Below, piece by piece: positions 1-8,761 of a DNA stretch of 36,207 nucleotides; position 1 is the first letter of the stretch, and each line of letters starts with the position of its first letter. The position numbers and the translations under genes are program-made. The notes under the pieces were generated by a model. That model saw only the letters and a program-made list of their open reading frames with translations, did not search any database and was not told the DNA's origin. The stretch is from Verrucomicrobiia bacterium (lineage in GTDB: Bacteria; Verrucomicrobiota; Verrucomicrobiia; Limisphaerales; JAOAIM01), in assembly GCA_026414705.1 (NCBI GenBank), contig JAOAIM010000012.1, positions 1 through 36,207 of the forward strand. Direction: 5' to 3'.

Positions 1-38
1 GTTAGTTGCTAGATGTTCACCGCTGTGCGGTGCGTTGA

Positions 39-150
39 CCCTCACCCTGGCCCTCTCGCTCGAGGGGAGGGGATTACCCAAGAGGCGCTCCGCTTGGGCT
101 ACAGCGTTTTGGAGTGCGGTGGCTGGTTGCCGGTTTGGACTGGCATTTCC
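39..150. repeat. Fragment of dispersed intergenic repeats
   Basis: Positions 39-80 carry a CCCTCACCCTGGCCCTCTC-like block followed by a G-rich near-complement (CCCTC ... GAGGGG), able to fold back. Positions 100-125 carry a GCTACAGCGTTTTGGAGTGCGG block. Both resemble repeat text I remember from intergenic DNA of verrucomicrobial genomes; that recollection is the only support for a family assignment, since no second copy lies in this window. Short open frames crossing it look like translated repeat, not genes. Confidence 0.35.
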
Positions 151-179
151 GCAGCGGCCCCGAACACAATGGCGTCATC

Positions 180-809
180 ATGGACACGGGCGAACGCGAG
201 ACGATGTCGGCTGCGGCGCATCCTGCTGAGGACGCAGCGGGGTTGGCGTCGCGTCCGGCGTCGCGCGCGGAGCCGCGGGTGTGGCCGCGGTGGTTGGCGA
301 CGCCGAATCGGCGCATTGCGGCGCTGGCGGCGGGGGGTTTCGGGGTTGATCAACTGACCAAGCTGGTGGTGCTGCAGTTTTTGCCGTTGGGCACCGAGCG
401 GGTGATCGTGCCGGGTTTTTTTAAGTTTGTGCATTGGGGCAACACGGGGGCGGCGTGGAGTTTGTTCCGGGGCAACAACGAGCTGCTGGCGGTGGTGGCG
501 TTGGTGGCGTTGCTGGTGTTGTTTTTGACGCGGCATCATTTTGAGGCGCACACCCCGGCGGGCCAATGGGCGTTTGGCCTGATTTTTGGGGGCATCGCAG
601 GCAACCTGCTGGACCGGCTGCTGCCCAGCCGTCAGCACGTGATTGATTTCATTCGTTTCTACCTCGAACCGCGCGGGGGCGGGGAGATTGGTTTTCCGGC
701 GTTCAACGTGGCCGACAGCGGCATTTGCATCGGCGTGGCGCTGGTGTTCTGGATCACGTGGCGGAGTGAGCGGGTGCCGGGCAAAAAATCGGGTGCGGCC
801 AACTGTTGA
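180..809 (+). CDS. lspA: Signal peptidase II (prolipoprotein signal peptidase)
   Basis: Inner-membrane aspartyl protease that removes the signal peptide of lipoproteins after diacylglyceryl modification of the lipobox cysteine. The family signatures are visible: an N-T-G-A-A-W-S block (first periplasmic motif), G-N-L-L-D-R, V-I-D-F, and the C-terminal F-N-V-A-D-S block. The two Asp residues in the D-R-L/I-D-F region and in N-V-A-D-S are the expected catalytic pair region. Four hydrophobic segments are present. Start choice is uncertain: ATG at 180, ATG at 204 and an upstream ATG at 114 are all in frame with no strong ribosome site. The residues before the first membrane segment are Ala/Arg rich and not part of the family core, so 180 or 204 fits best. 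hemH follows 63 bases downstream. Confidence 0.93.
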   Translation: MDTGERETMSAAAHPAEDAAGLASRPASRAEPRVWPRWLATPNRRIAALAAGGFGVDQLTKLVVLQFLPLGTERVIVPGFFKFVHWGNTGAAWSLFRGNNELLAVVALVALLVLFLTRHHFEAHTPAGQWAFGLIFGGIAGNLLDRLLPSRQHVIDFIRFYLEPRGGGEIGFPAFNVADSGICIGVALVFWITWRSERVPGKKSGAANC

Positions 810-872
810 ACCTCCGCGCCGCGAAACCCGCGCCGACCGCGCCGACCGGTTTTTGAATTTCCGAAATCTCAC

Positions 873-1892
873 ATGAGCAAGGGCATTTTGTTGGTGAATC
901 TGGGGTCGCCGGACTCCACATCCGTGCGCGACGTGCGCCGGTATTTGAACGAGTTTTTGATGGACCCGCGCGTGATGGACGTGGCCTGGCCGCTGCGGCG
1001 ATTCATCGTGGGCATGATTTTGTTGCGGCGGCCCCGGGAGTCGGCGCACGCCTACGGGAAGATTTGGACGCCGGAGGGTTCGCCGCTGATTGTGACGAGC
1101 CGACGGTTGCAGATGGAGTTGCAACAGCGGCTGGCCGCACCGGTGGAACTGGCGATGCGGTATCAGAATCCGTCCATTCCCGACGCGGTGCGGGCGCAGG
1201 CGCGGCGCGGGGTGCGGGAGTTGTTGGTGATTCCGTTGTTTCCGCACTATGCGATGTCGAGTTACGAGACCGCGGTTGAGCGGGTGCGCGTGGTGGCGCG
1301 GCGGGTGGCCCCGCAGATGCGCTTGACGATCCAGCCGCCGTATTACGACGCGCCGGATTACATCGAGGCGCTGGTGGCGAGCGCGTCGGAATACCTCGCC
1401 CGGGGTTATGATCATTTGCTGTTCAGCTACCACGGCGTGCCGGAGCGACAGATTCGGAAGTCCGATCCGACGGGGCGGCATTGTTTGCAATCACCCGACT
1501 GCTGCGAGGTGACCAGCCCGGCGCACGCGACGTGTTATCGCGCGCAATGCCTCAAGACGACGGCGGCGTTTGTGAAACGGGCGGGCGTGCCCCCGGGCAA
1601 ATACTCGGTGGCGTTCCAGTCGCGCCTGGGCAAAGACCCGTGGCTGCAACCTTACACGGACGCGGAGTTGGAACGGTTGGGGCGGTCGGGTGTGGGCCGG
1701 ATGCTGGTGATCTGCCCGGCGTTTGTGGCGGATTGTCTGGAGACGCTGGAAGAGATCGGAATGCGCGGGCGGGAGACTTTTTTGGGCGCGGGCGGACGGG
1801 AGTTTGAACAAATCCCGTGCCTGAACACGCATCCACTCTGGGTCGCGGTGCTGGAGCGGATGGGGCGTGAATTTTTGGGCGCAGCGGCGTGA
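873..1892 (+). CDS. hemH: Ferrochelatase, with internal cysteine segment
   Basis: Inserts ferrous iron into protoporphyrin (or coproporphyrin) in the last steps of heme synthesis. Diagnostic blocks: N-terminal G-I-L-L-V-N-L-G-S-P, the active-site S-Y-H-G-V-P-E-R motif with His187, F-Q-S-R-L-G, and C-P-A-F-V-A-D-C-L-E-T-L-E-E near the C terminus (metal/porphyrin-site Glu region). The length of 339 residues is normal. Just after the active-site His an insert contains Cys204, Cys210, Cys211, Cys221 and Cys226. Some microbial ferrochelatases are established to carry a [2Fe-2S] cluster bound by cysteines in an internal segment, so this enzyme may do the same; that part is inference. The ATG at 873 gives the canonical N terminus. 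Confidence 0.97.
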   Translation: MSKGILLVNLGSPDSTSVRDVRRYLNEFLMDPRVMDVAWPLRRFIVGMILLRRPRESAHAYGKIWTPEGSPLIVTSRRLQMELQQRLAAPVELAMRYQNPSIPDAVRAQARRGVRELLVIPLFPHYAMSSYETAVERVRVVARRVAPQMRLTIQPPYYDAPDYIEALVASASEYLARGYDHLLFSYHGVPERQIRKSDPTGRHCLQSPDCCEVTSPAHATCYRAQCLKTTAAFVKRAGVPPGKYSVAFQSRLGKDPWLQPYTDAELERLGRSGVGRMLVICPAFVADCLETLEEIGMRGRETFLGAGGREFEQIPCLNTHPLWVAVLERMGREFLGAAA

Positions 1893-2048
1893 GGGCAGCG
1901 GGGCGGGCGAGGCATTTGCGGTTGACACCTGCGGGCGACTGGCAAAAGCTTCGCACGTTGGCAGCAGGCTCACGGGCATGGACTGAGCCCTGGTCCGGCA
2001 CGAGCACGGGCGCAATGGAAGGCAACAACCTGCGACAGGAGCAAGCGT

Positions 2049-2318
2049 ATGTCTGAGCTTTTGAACCGGTTCAGCTTCGACGCCGCGAAGTTCAACGCGC
2101 AGACGGCGTTGTGCATGTTGATCATCTGGCTGATGGTGCTGGGGTGCGCCATTTGGAGCATTCGCAGCCAGTCCTTCACGTCACGGCAGCGGTGGTTCTG
2201 GATTCTCACCGTGGTGTGTCTGCCCGGCATCGGCGTGCTTTTCTACCTGCCGTTTTCTTTGGGCAAAGACCGCCTGCCCGCTTTTTATCGGGCAGACAAG
2301 CGGTCGAAGAATCGCTGA
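2049..2318 (+). CDS. Small two-helix membrane protein, PLDc_N-like
   Basis: An 89-residue protein with two hydrophobic segments (about residues 20-38 and 48-68). The second contains L-P-G-I-G-V-L-F-Y-L, which matches the typical pattern of the PLDc_N (phospholipase D/nuclease N-terminal) membrane module, here without any catalytic domain. The C terminus is basic (R-A-D-K-R-S-K-N-R). A GGAG ribosome site sits 10 bases before the ATG, and the gene lies 15 bases before the outer-membrane barrel gene. Its biochemical role is unknown. It could serve the neighbouring envelope genes, but proximity is the only argument. Confidence 0.6.
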   Translation: MSELLNRFSFDAAKFNAQTALCMLIIWLMVLGCAIWSIRSQSFTSRQRWFWILTVVCLPGIGVLFYLPFSLGKDRLPAFYRADKRSKNR

Positions 2319-2333
2319 GACCTGCCCGGGCGT

Positions 2334-4055
2334 GTGATCGGGCCATACATCGCAACGGTGCGAGGGCTTCTCCTCAACGGCGCGGCACGGGGTCGTTTTG
2401 CGGCAGCGGGCCGGGTCGGGCTGTTGTGCGCGCTCGCGGCTTGGGCGGCGACCGCCCCGGTGCTGCGGGCGAGCGGCAACGAAGACGTGTTGGTGGGGGT
2501 GGAGGATCGCCGTCGGGTGGGCCGGGGCGAACCGTTGCCGGCCGAGGAACCGGGCAGCATCGGCGTGCCGTATTCGCAACTGATCCGCGATTTTGAGCCG
2601 CCGTATGAAAACATTTTCCGCGATGTTCGGGTGGGCGGCCGATTCGTCGAGAAGGTGGGCGAGGCGGACGCGGTTTTGCAGGGCACGTTGCTGAGCGGGC
2701 CGCGCCTGAACGTGCCGCTGGCGGCGCGCGGCGTGCGGCCCGAAGACGCGGAGTTGAAGATCGGCCAACTGTATCTGGACCTGAACGCGATTTCGGGTTC
2801 TTTGCTCTACAGCGACAACATCAACCTCCGGGAACGGGATCGGCGCGACGGATTGATCGGAATATTGCGGCTGACCAGCACGATTGTTTTTCAGATCGCG
2901 GATGCGGTGCGGCTGGCCACACGGGGCACGCTGGTGTATCTGCCCTTTCGCGGGAAGGTGGGAATCGCGGGCTTTGGAATTGATGACCCGCTGATCGAGT
3001 TTCAAACGATGCCGCTGTTCCAGGCGCAGTTGACGCTCGACCAGCGCGTCGCGGGCTGGGACGTGGAGGTGGTGGATGACCTGAGCGTGCGGCATCGGCG
3101 TTTCGATGCCGGTTTGGGGCTGGACGTTTTCGACGGCGCGACGTTCGACGAAGAGGACCGCGCCGGGCGATACATCTTTCGCGATCACACACTCCCGCCG
3201 TCGCCGGGTTTTCAGGACAACCGCGTGGGCCGGCTCGGTTACAACTTCATCCAGGGGCGCAATCTCATTGGGGCCTCGGCCACCCGATACGTGTTCGGCG
3301 ACACGCGCCTGGAGTTCGGCGGTTACCACGCCGATTACTGGTATGCCGAGACGCGCGACCGCCGCCTGCCCCGCAGCCGCGACACGGTCTACGCGATGCT
3401 GGTTAACGAGCGGGAGTCGCTCCGGTTCAAACCCTTTGCCCGCTACCGCGCTTCGCACTACGACATCAGTCCGGGCTGGGGTCAGGAAGCCCGCGTGGGC
3501 GTGCACGGCCCGGTGACCGAAAACATGGCCCTGTTGGCGGACGTGGGTTACTACTGGCGCACCGATTCAAGCCGCAGCACCTACCTGGCGCGGTTGCGAT
3601 TGCGCCACTCCTTCAACCCCATCACCTTTCATCAACTCGAATACCATCGCAGCGTGGCCGAACCGCAGGACGAAATCGCCGACACCGTCTCGTATTTGCT
3701 GCACCACCTGTTTCGGGAAGACCTGTTCGGACGCTTTTATCTCTCCTATGCCACCTTCGAGAATGCGCGCGGCGGACGGCGCACCGGCGAGGAATATCGC
3801 GCCGCGGCGCGGTTGAACTACGACCTGGCCCAGCGCACGAGCCTGCGTCTGTCGGGGGCATTCGTGGACTTTGAAAACCGCGACCCGTTGGCCACCGATT
3901 TCGAGGATTGGATCGGCCGGGCGGAGCTTCTTTACCGGCACACGGCCGATCTTCACGCTCATCTCATTTATCAGTATCGGGATCGGCACGCCGACGCGCC
4001 GGGACGCAGCTACCGGGAAAACCTCATTTTGCTGACGCTGATCAAATACTTTTGA
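2334..4055 (+). CDS. Outer-membrane beta-barrel protein, exopolysaccharide-associated
   Basis: A 573-residue exported protein. An N-terminal hydrophobic Ala/Leu stretch (about residues 26-45) looks like a signal peptide. The rest is rich in alternating aromatic and polar residues with many Tyr/Arg/Asp positions and regularly spaced strand-like segments, and it ends in phenylalanine (L-I-K-Y-F), the classical C-terminal signature of outer-membrane barrel proteins. Length allows a barrel of perhaps 16-18 strands. It precedes the Wza-type export gene, so it is probably an exit pore or exporter partner for the polysaccharide; this is inferred from position and barrel character only. The listed start is GTG, with a further in-frame GTG at 2358; no clear ribosome site separates them. 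Confidence 0.7.
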   Translation: MIGPYIATVRGLLLNGAARGRFAAAGRVGLLCALAAWAATAPVLRASGNEDVLVGVEDRRRVGRGEPLPAEEPGSIGVPYSQLIRDFEPPYENIFRDVRVGGRFVEKVGEADAVLQGTLLSGPRLNVPLAARGVRPEDAELKIGQLYLDLNAISGSLLYSDNINLRERDRRDGLIGILRLTSTIVFQIADAVRLATRGTLVYLPFRGKVGIAGFGIDDPLIEFQTMPLFQAQLTLDQRVAGWDVEVVDDLSVRHRRFDAGLGLDVFDGATFDEEDRAGRYIFRDHTLPPSPGFQDNRVGRLGYNFIQGRNLIGASATRYVFGDTRLEFGGYHADYWYAETRDRRLPRSRDTVYAMLVNERESLRFKPFARYRASHYDISPGWGQEARVGVHGPVTENMALLADVGYYWRTDSSRSTYLARLRLRHSFNPITFHQLEYHRSVAEPQDEIADTVSYLLHHLFREDLFGRFYLSYATFENARGGRRTGEEYRAAARLNYDLAQRTSLRLSGAFVDFENRDPLATDFEDWIGRAELLYRHTADLHAHLIYQYRDRHADAPGRSYRENLILLTLIKYF

Positions 4056-4199
4056 GTCACCACGTGAAAATTGCCATCCAGGGCCACCATTCGCGCCGCG
4101 CGCTCAAGCCGAATTCAAAACTGATTTCGTGCTTGATTCGGCCTCCATGTCCCCGCATCAATGGGCGTGTCGGAACAAACCGGGCAGATCAGATTGTCT

Positions 4200-4222
4200 C
4201 GCGGGTTCTGCGTGGAACCGCG
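4200..4222 (+). promoter_or_regulatory. Leader hairpin upstream of the polysaccharide export gene
   Basis: CGCGG(G)TTC at 4200-4208 pairs with GAACCGCG at 4215-4222, giving eight base pairs with one bulged G and a six-base loop. It ends 21 bases before the export-gene ATG. A second, imperfect inverted repeat (GCCGAATTCAA at 4108-4118 against TTGATTCGGC at 4133-4142) lies farther upstream in the same 188-base gap. A role in controlling translation or transcript stability is possible but not shown. Confidence 0.35.
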
Positions 4223-4243
4223 AGCAGGAACAACACCGAGCCG

Positions 4244-5458
4244 ATGAAGAGTCGAAACCTCAAGCTTTTGGGTTTGGCGGGCTTTCTCGCAATCTGGGGC
4301 GCGCCCAGTTTCGGACAAACCTCCACACCGGCAGCCGATTACAAACAGGCGCGGGAGGAATTCGCCCTGGCCGAACAGGCGGCTCAAAAAAGGCAGGTCA
4401 GCGCCGAATCCTTCCAGCGCGAACTCGATCGTCTCCTCGAACAGAAGCAGCGCTGGAACTCCGAACTGACGTACGCCCGCGGCAAGCTCGCATATGCCGA
4501 GGAGAAGCTGAAGCATTTCACGGCCCTGAACCTCGCCGATGAAATCCACAAGTGGCAGGGTCAGGTTGAAAACTGGTCCACCCGCGTCAAGGCCGCCTCC
4601 TCCGAGCTGGAAAAGGTGGAGTCCGAAATTCAAAGCACGGTGCAGGCACTTCAAACCTCCCTTCAACAGGCCGATGAAAACGCCCTGCTCTTGCCCGGCG
4701 AGTCCATTGAGGTGTTTGTGGCCGAAGACGAGACCCTCAACGGCGTGTATCAGGTGCGGCGCGGTGGCTACGTGATTCTGCCGCGCGTTGGCCGCGTCAT
4801 GGTCGCGGGCAAGACGCTGGCCGCCGCCGAAAAAGCCATCAAGGACGCCCTGGCTCAGGGCCAGATCAAAGACGCCACCGTCATGGTGGAGCGACCGCAG
4901 GGCGGCGTCGGCGGCGAAGGTCCCGTGGTTTATCTCTCAGGCGAATTCCTCAAGCCGGGCGCCTGGCGGATTCCGGCCGGCGTTGCGCCCACGGTGGTGA
5001 CCACGATTCTGCGTTCGGGCGGCCTGACCGATGAAGCCGACCTCACCCGCGTGCGGCTGCTGCGGCTGGTCAGCGGCCAGGCGCTTGTCGAAGAGGTCAA
5101 CGTGCGCGCGATTCTGGACGGCGACGGGCTCCAAACCGACCTCACCGTCCAGCCGGGTGACATCATCGTCGTGCCGGCCTATGCCAACCTGGTTTACGTG
5201 ACCGGCAACGTGCTCAAACCCGGCGCACTTCAACTCAAACCCGGCGAGCAACTCACCGCCTACTCGGCCATCCTCCGCGCCGGCGGCTTCGCCCGGTTCG
5301 CCAATCGGAAAAAGGTTTACGTGCTGCGCGACAAGGGCGACGGGGTGAAGGAAAAAATCCCCGTCAGCATCAAGGACATTCAAAACCGCGGCGGTGCGGA
5401 TGTAATCCTGCAAAGCCGCGACATCGTGGTGGTGCCGGAGAAGTTTTTCAGCTTTTAA
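4244..5458 (+). CDS. Polysaccharide export protein, Wza-type with coiled coil and SLBB domains
   Basis: Periplasmic/outer-membrane polysaccharide export protein. Residues 1-24 form a signal peptide ending at S-F-G before Gln25; there is no lipobox cysteine, unlike E. coli Wza. Residues about 30-145 are highly charged with heptad-like Leu/Ala spacing and should form a long coiled coil. A polysaccharide-export domain starts around residue 149 (L-L-P-G-E-S-I-E-V, then G-x-V-I-L-P-R-V-G). Two SLBB-type domains follow: V-Y-L-S-G-E-F-L-K-P-G-A (about 233-310) and V-Y-V-T-G-N-V-L-K-P-G-A (about 322-402). The ATG at 4244 was preferred over an upstream in-frame start at 3908 because it immediately precedes the signal peptide and leaves the barrel gene intact. 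The Wzc-type gene follows after 70 bases. Confidence 0.92.
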   Translation: MKSRNLKLLGLAGFLAIWGAPSFGQTSTPAADYKQAREEFALAEQAAQKRQVSAESFQRELDRLLEQKQRWNSELTYARGKLAYAEEKLKHFTALNLADEIHKWQGQVENWSTRVKAASSELEKVESEIQSTVQALQTSLQQADENALLLPGESIEVFVAEDETLNGVYQVRRGGYVILPRVGRVMVAGKTLAAAEKAIKDALAQGQIKDATVMVERPQGGVGGEGPVVYLSGEFLKPGAWRIPAGVAPTVVTTILRSGGLTDEADLTRVRLLRLVSGQALVEEVNVRAILDGDGLQTDLTVQPGDIIVVPAYANLVYVTGNVLKPGALQLKPGEQLTAYSAILRAGGFARFANRKKVYVLRDKGDGVKEKIPVSIKDIQNRGGADVILQSRDIVVVPEKFFSF

Positions 5459-5528
5459 CCATGCCGGTTTCATTGCCGGACACATCCACACCGGGTCGCA
5501 CGAGGGCCGCACCCCGAACGGAAACGCC

Positions 5529-7781
5529 ATGATCCTGCGGCGAAAGAAAAACGCGATCAGCGACGCCGATATCATGATGTATCTGGCGCTGGCGCTCAAG
5601 CACCTGCGCCTGATGGTGCTGCTGTTCGCCTTCGCCCTCACGCTGGGGCTGGTCTATTACTGCTACGCGCGGCCCGTTTACCATTCCAAAGCCCTCGTGC
5701 GTTATCACACCCTCGAACAACCGCTCGACACCGAAAAGGTCTTCCGCGACGCCAGCGACCGCGCCGTGCTCCGCGAATTGCGCGCGCCGCACATCATGGT
5801 GCGCACCGCCCGCCGACTGGGCATCCAGGCGACCGAGCGGGAATTGATGAAGAAATACATCAAGAAAATCCGCGTCGAGTTCGACTCCGAGCGCAACATC
5901 ATCATCGAAATCTGGCCCTACTCCCATGCCCTGGCCCGCGACTGGGCTGAAACGATGGTTCAGGAATACCTCCAGCACCGGGACGAGCGCCGCGCCGAGC
6001 GCATGCGCAAAACCTGGCAGCAGTTCACCAACGACATGCAGGAGCTGCGCCTGCGCATGGACGCGGTCTTCAACGAAAAATTTGACTTTCGCGACTCCAA
6101 CGAACTGACGCGCATCCTCATTGACCTCAACCGCCTCAAGGAGGTCCCGCGTCAGCTTTACACCGTCAAACACCAGCTCGCGATCATGGACCAAACCCGC
6201 GAGGCGCTCCAAACGCCGGGCCGCGACACCGTCAGCAAGCTCTCCCTGCTCGCTGCCATGGACCGCGACCTGGAAGAAACCCAGCTCAGCGCGCGCCAGA
6301 TCATTCCACAGGTCAACATCGGCGCCATCGTTCCCAAGGACGATTCGGCCAACGGCGTCGTCGTTCAACCCTACATGATCAGTTCGCCCAACCAGAAACC
6401 CTGGGAGGAACTCGACCGCGAACGCCGTCGCCTCCAGCAACTGGCTCAGGACCTCGGTCGCACCTACCTGCCGCGTCACCCCAAAATGCTTGACGTCCAG
6501 AAACGCCTCGACGCGGTCAATCGGTCGCTCGAACTGGAGCTCGACGCCGCCATGAGCCGGTTCAACCTTCAATACGCCGCGCTGGTGGACAAGGCCGCCC
6601 AACTCGAACAAAAACTTCCCGAATACGACCAGCTCACCCGCCGCTATCAGCGCTATCAGCAGGAATACGCCCACTTTGATTCGGGCCAGCTCGCCTGGAA
6701 CAAGATGTATGACGAGATGTCCCGCCGACTCAATGCGCTCGACTTCGGCGCTGAACGCGAGCGGGCCGAACTCCAGTTCATGGAGCTGCTCGAGATCCGC
6801 GACCAGCCCGTTTCACCCAATCGCCTCAAGCTGGTCATTTACTTCTCCCTGCTGGGCCTGGCTCTGGCCATCGCCATTCCGTTCTTCATCGAATATGTGG
6901 ACAGCCGCGTCTCCGACGTGGACCAGGTCGAAGAAACCCTGCGCCTTCGCGGGCTGGGCGTCGTGCCCAAGCTCGTCGAAAGTCCCATGGAAGAGTTGCT
7001 CTTGCCGCACGCCAAGCCCGACCACCACGTCACGGAAAACTTCCGCCTCATCCGCACCAACCTCATCATGAACGCCGATTCGCCGGGGCTGCCCCAGGTC
7101 ATCGTCGTCACCAGCGCCATGCCCCAGGAAGGCAAAACCGTCGTCGCCGCCCACCTGGCCATGTCCTTCGCCCGCAAGGGCGAGCGCACCTTGCTGGTGG
7201 ACGCCGACCTGCGTCGAGGGCGGCTGCATCGGCTCTTTGGTTATCCCAACCGACCGGGCCTGAGTGAAGTTCTCGCCGGCCAGCACCCGTTGGAAAGCGC
7301 CTTTCGCCCCGTGCATTCCAACGGCAACGGGCACAGTGCCGATACCTCGGGCGCTTCGGAGTCGGCCCTGATTCCTCCCAACGGCAACGGCCACCTGACC
7401 TTGCTGACCTGCGGCAAGCACATGCAATGGGCGTCGGAACTGTTGGACTCTCAAGCCTTCCCGAAACTCATCAGCGAACTGCGCCAACGCTTCGACCGCA
7501 TCATCGTGGACACGCCCCCGGTGCTGGGCCTCTCGGAAACCGCCATCATTCAGCGCAGCGCCGACGGCGTCGTGCTCGTCATCTGGAGCGAATACACCGC
7601 CATGCGCAACGTCAAAACCGCCATCCAGATGCTCCAGACCAACGGCGCGAAATTCGCCGGCTTCATCCTCAACCGGCTCGACTTCACCGCCCTGACCAAC
7701 CGCTACCGCTACTTCTACTACTCGCCCTACTACTACCGCAGCTACAAGGCCATCCCGCCCTCCGCCGAGTCGGTTTCCTGA
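5529..7781 (+). CDS. Wzc-type polysaccharide co-polymerase and tyrosine kinase (BY-kinase)
   Basis: Inner-membrane chain-length regulator fused to a cytoplasmic bacterial tyrosine kinase. One membrane helix lies at about residues 30-50, a long periplasmic helical region follows with a Q-T-R-R-Y-like L-T-R-R-Y block, and a second helix precedes the kinase at about 437-456, with the usual R-D-Q-P-V-S-P-N-R proline segment before it. The kinase has Walker A with Lys536 (Q-E-G-K-T), Walker A' at 555-563 (L-L-V-D-A-D-L-R-R) and Walker B ending in Asp661 (I-I-V-D-T-P-P). The C terminus has eight tyrosines between 726 and 739, the expected autophosphorylation cluster. Residues about 594-622 form a Gly/Asn/Ser-rich insertion containing N-G-N-G-H twice. 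Autophosphorylation of the cluster normally controls Wza-Wzc assembly. Confidence 0.94.
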   Translation: MILRRKKNAISDADIMMYLALALKHLRLMVLLFAFALTLGLVYYCYARPVYHSKALVRYHTLEQPLDTEKVFRDASDRAVLRELRAPHIMVRTARRLGIQATERELMKKYIKKIRVEFDSERNIIIEIWPYSHALARDWAETMVQEYLQHRDERRAERMRKTWQQFTNDMQELRLRMDAVFNEKFDFRDSNELTRILIDLNRLKEVPRQLYTVKHQLAIMDQTREALQTPGRDTVSKLSLLAAMDRDLEETQLSARQIIPQVNIGAIVPKDDSANGVVVQPYMISSPNQKPWEELDRERRRLQQLAQDLGRTYLPRHPKMLDVQKRLDAVNRSLELELDAAMSRFNLQYAALVDKAAQLEQKLPEYDQLTRRYQRYQQEYAHFDSGQLAWNKMYDEMSRRLNALDFGAERERAELQFMELLEIRDQPVSPNRLKLVIYFSLLGLALAIAIPFFIEYVDSRVSDVDQVEETLRLRGLGVVPKLVESPMEELLLPHAKPDHHVTENFRLIRTNLIMNADSPGLPQVIVVTSAMPQEGKTVVAAHLAMSFARKGERTLLVDADLRRGRLHRLFGYPNRPGLSEVLAGQHPLESAFRPVHSNGNGHSADTSGASESALIPPNGNGHLTLLTCGKHMQWASELLDSQAFPKLISELRQRFDRIIVDTPPVLGLSETAIIQRSADGVVLVIWSEYTAMRNVKTAIQMLQTNGAKFAGFILNRLDFTALTNRYRYFYYSPYYYRSYKAIPPSAESVS

Positions 7782-7796
7782 GTCCACGGCCCAATC

Positions 7797-8756
7797 ATGG
7801 CCCCGGCGCACGCCTCAGTTTCTGACGGGTCGCCGCCCGCGGTTTCGGTCATCATCCCCGCCTACAACTACGCGCATTACCTCCCCCATGCCGTCGCGTC
7901 CGTCCTGGCTCAAAAAGACGTGCCCTTCGAACTCATCGTCGTGGACGACGGTTCCACCGACAACACCCCCGAAGTGGCGCGCGCCCTGGGCGAGTGCATC
8001 CGTTACATCCGCCAGCCCAACGCCGGCCTGGCCGCCGCCCGCAACACCGGCATCCGCAACGCCCGCCACGACTACCTCGCTTTCCTGGACGCTGACGACC
8101 TCTGGCGCCCGGAGTTTCTCAGCCGCGTGATGGCCACGTTTGCGAACCTCCCGCCGCAATTCGCGGTCGTCGCCACGCGCGAGACCTACGTGGACGCCGA
8201 CGCCCGTCCCCTGCCCCGCAAATGCCTCGACGACCGGGGCGACTGCGAAATCACCGCCCGCGACCTGTTGCTCAAATCCCAATTCCCCGCCGATGCCGTC
8301 GTGGTCCACCGCTCCGCTTTCGAACAATGCGGCCTGTTCGATGAAACCCTTCGCAGTTCGGAAGACCGCGACATGTGGGTGCGCATTGCCGCCCGCCGCC
8401 GCATCTACCGCATTGCCGACCGCCTCGCGCTCATTCGGCGACACGGCGGCAACATGAGTCGCCAGGCCGATCGAATGAAGGCCACCGGCCGGCGCGTCCT
8501 TCAAAAAGCCTGGGCAGCCCGCGTCATCCCGCGCCGCCGCCTCACCGTGTGGTTGCAGGCGTTGTCCTTTCACTTCTTTCAGGCCGCCTGGATGTATCAC
8601 GAGGAGGGACGCCCGGGTCCTGCCGTGCGCGATCTGTTCAAGTCGGCCCTGGTGTGGCCGTGGTTTCTCAACCCGCATCCGCTCAATGAGCCGCACCTGT
8701 TCCGCTTGCGCAGTCTGCGGCATTTTCTGGGCGCCCGCCGCCCCAAACCGGCCTGA
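7797..8756 (+). CDS. Family 2 glycosyltransferase
   Basis: Cytoplasmic inverting GT-A glycosyltransferase of 319 residues, expected to add one sugar of the exopolysaccharide repeat unit to a lipid-linked acceptor. The nucleotide-sugar site is clear: V-S-V-I-I-P-A-Y-N near the N terminus, V-V-D-D-G-S-T-D, N-A-G-L-A-A-A-R-N, then the metal-binding F-L-D-A-D-D. An S-S-E-D-R-D-M-W-V-R block carries the usual catalytic-base region. The donor and acceptor cannot be told from sequence. It starts 15 bases after the kinase gene and ends five bases before the next gene, so it is surely co-transcribed. Confidence 0.93.
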   Translation: MAPAHASVSDGSPPAVSVIIPAYNYAHYLPHAVASVLAQKDVPFELIVVDDGSTDNTPEVARALGECIRYIRQPNAGLAAARNTGIRNARHDYLAFLDADDLWRPEFLSRVMATFANLPPQFAVVATRETYVDADARPLPRKCLDDRGDCEITARDLLLKSQFPADAVVVHRSAFEQCGLFDETLRSSEDRDMWVRIAARRRIYRIADRLALIRRHGGNMSRQADRMKATGRRVLQKAWAARVIPRRRLTVWLQALSFHFFQAAWMYHEEGRPGPAVRDLFKSALVWPWFLNPHPLNEPHLFRLRSLRHFLGARRPKPA

Positions 8757-8761
8757 CCTCC

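Noticed and set aside
1922-1950. Sigma-70 promoter before the small membrane protein gene (TTGACA at 1922-1927)
   Set aside because: The -35 match is perfect, but the base string at the right distance (AAAGCT) does not resemble a -10 box.
2181-3506. A 441-codon minus-strand open frame opposite the beta-barrel gene
   Set aside because: Antisense shadow of a gene with signal peptide, strand pattern and C-terminal Phe; no motifs of its own.
5448-6674. A 408-codon minus-strand open frame opposite the kinase gene
   Set aside because: No motifs; the plus-strand kinase is unequivocal.
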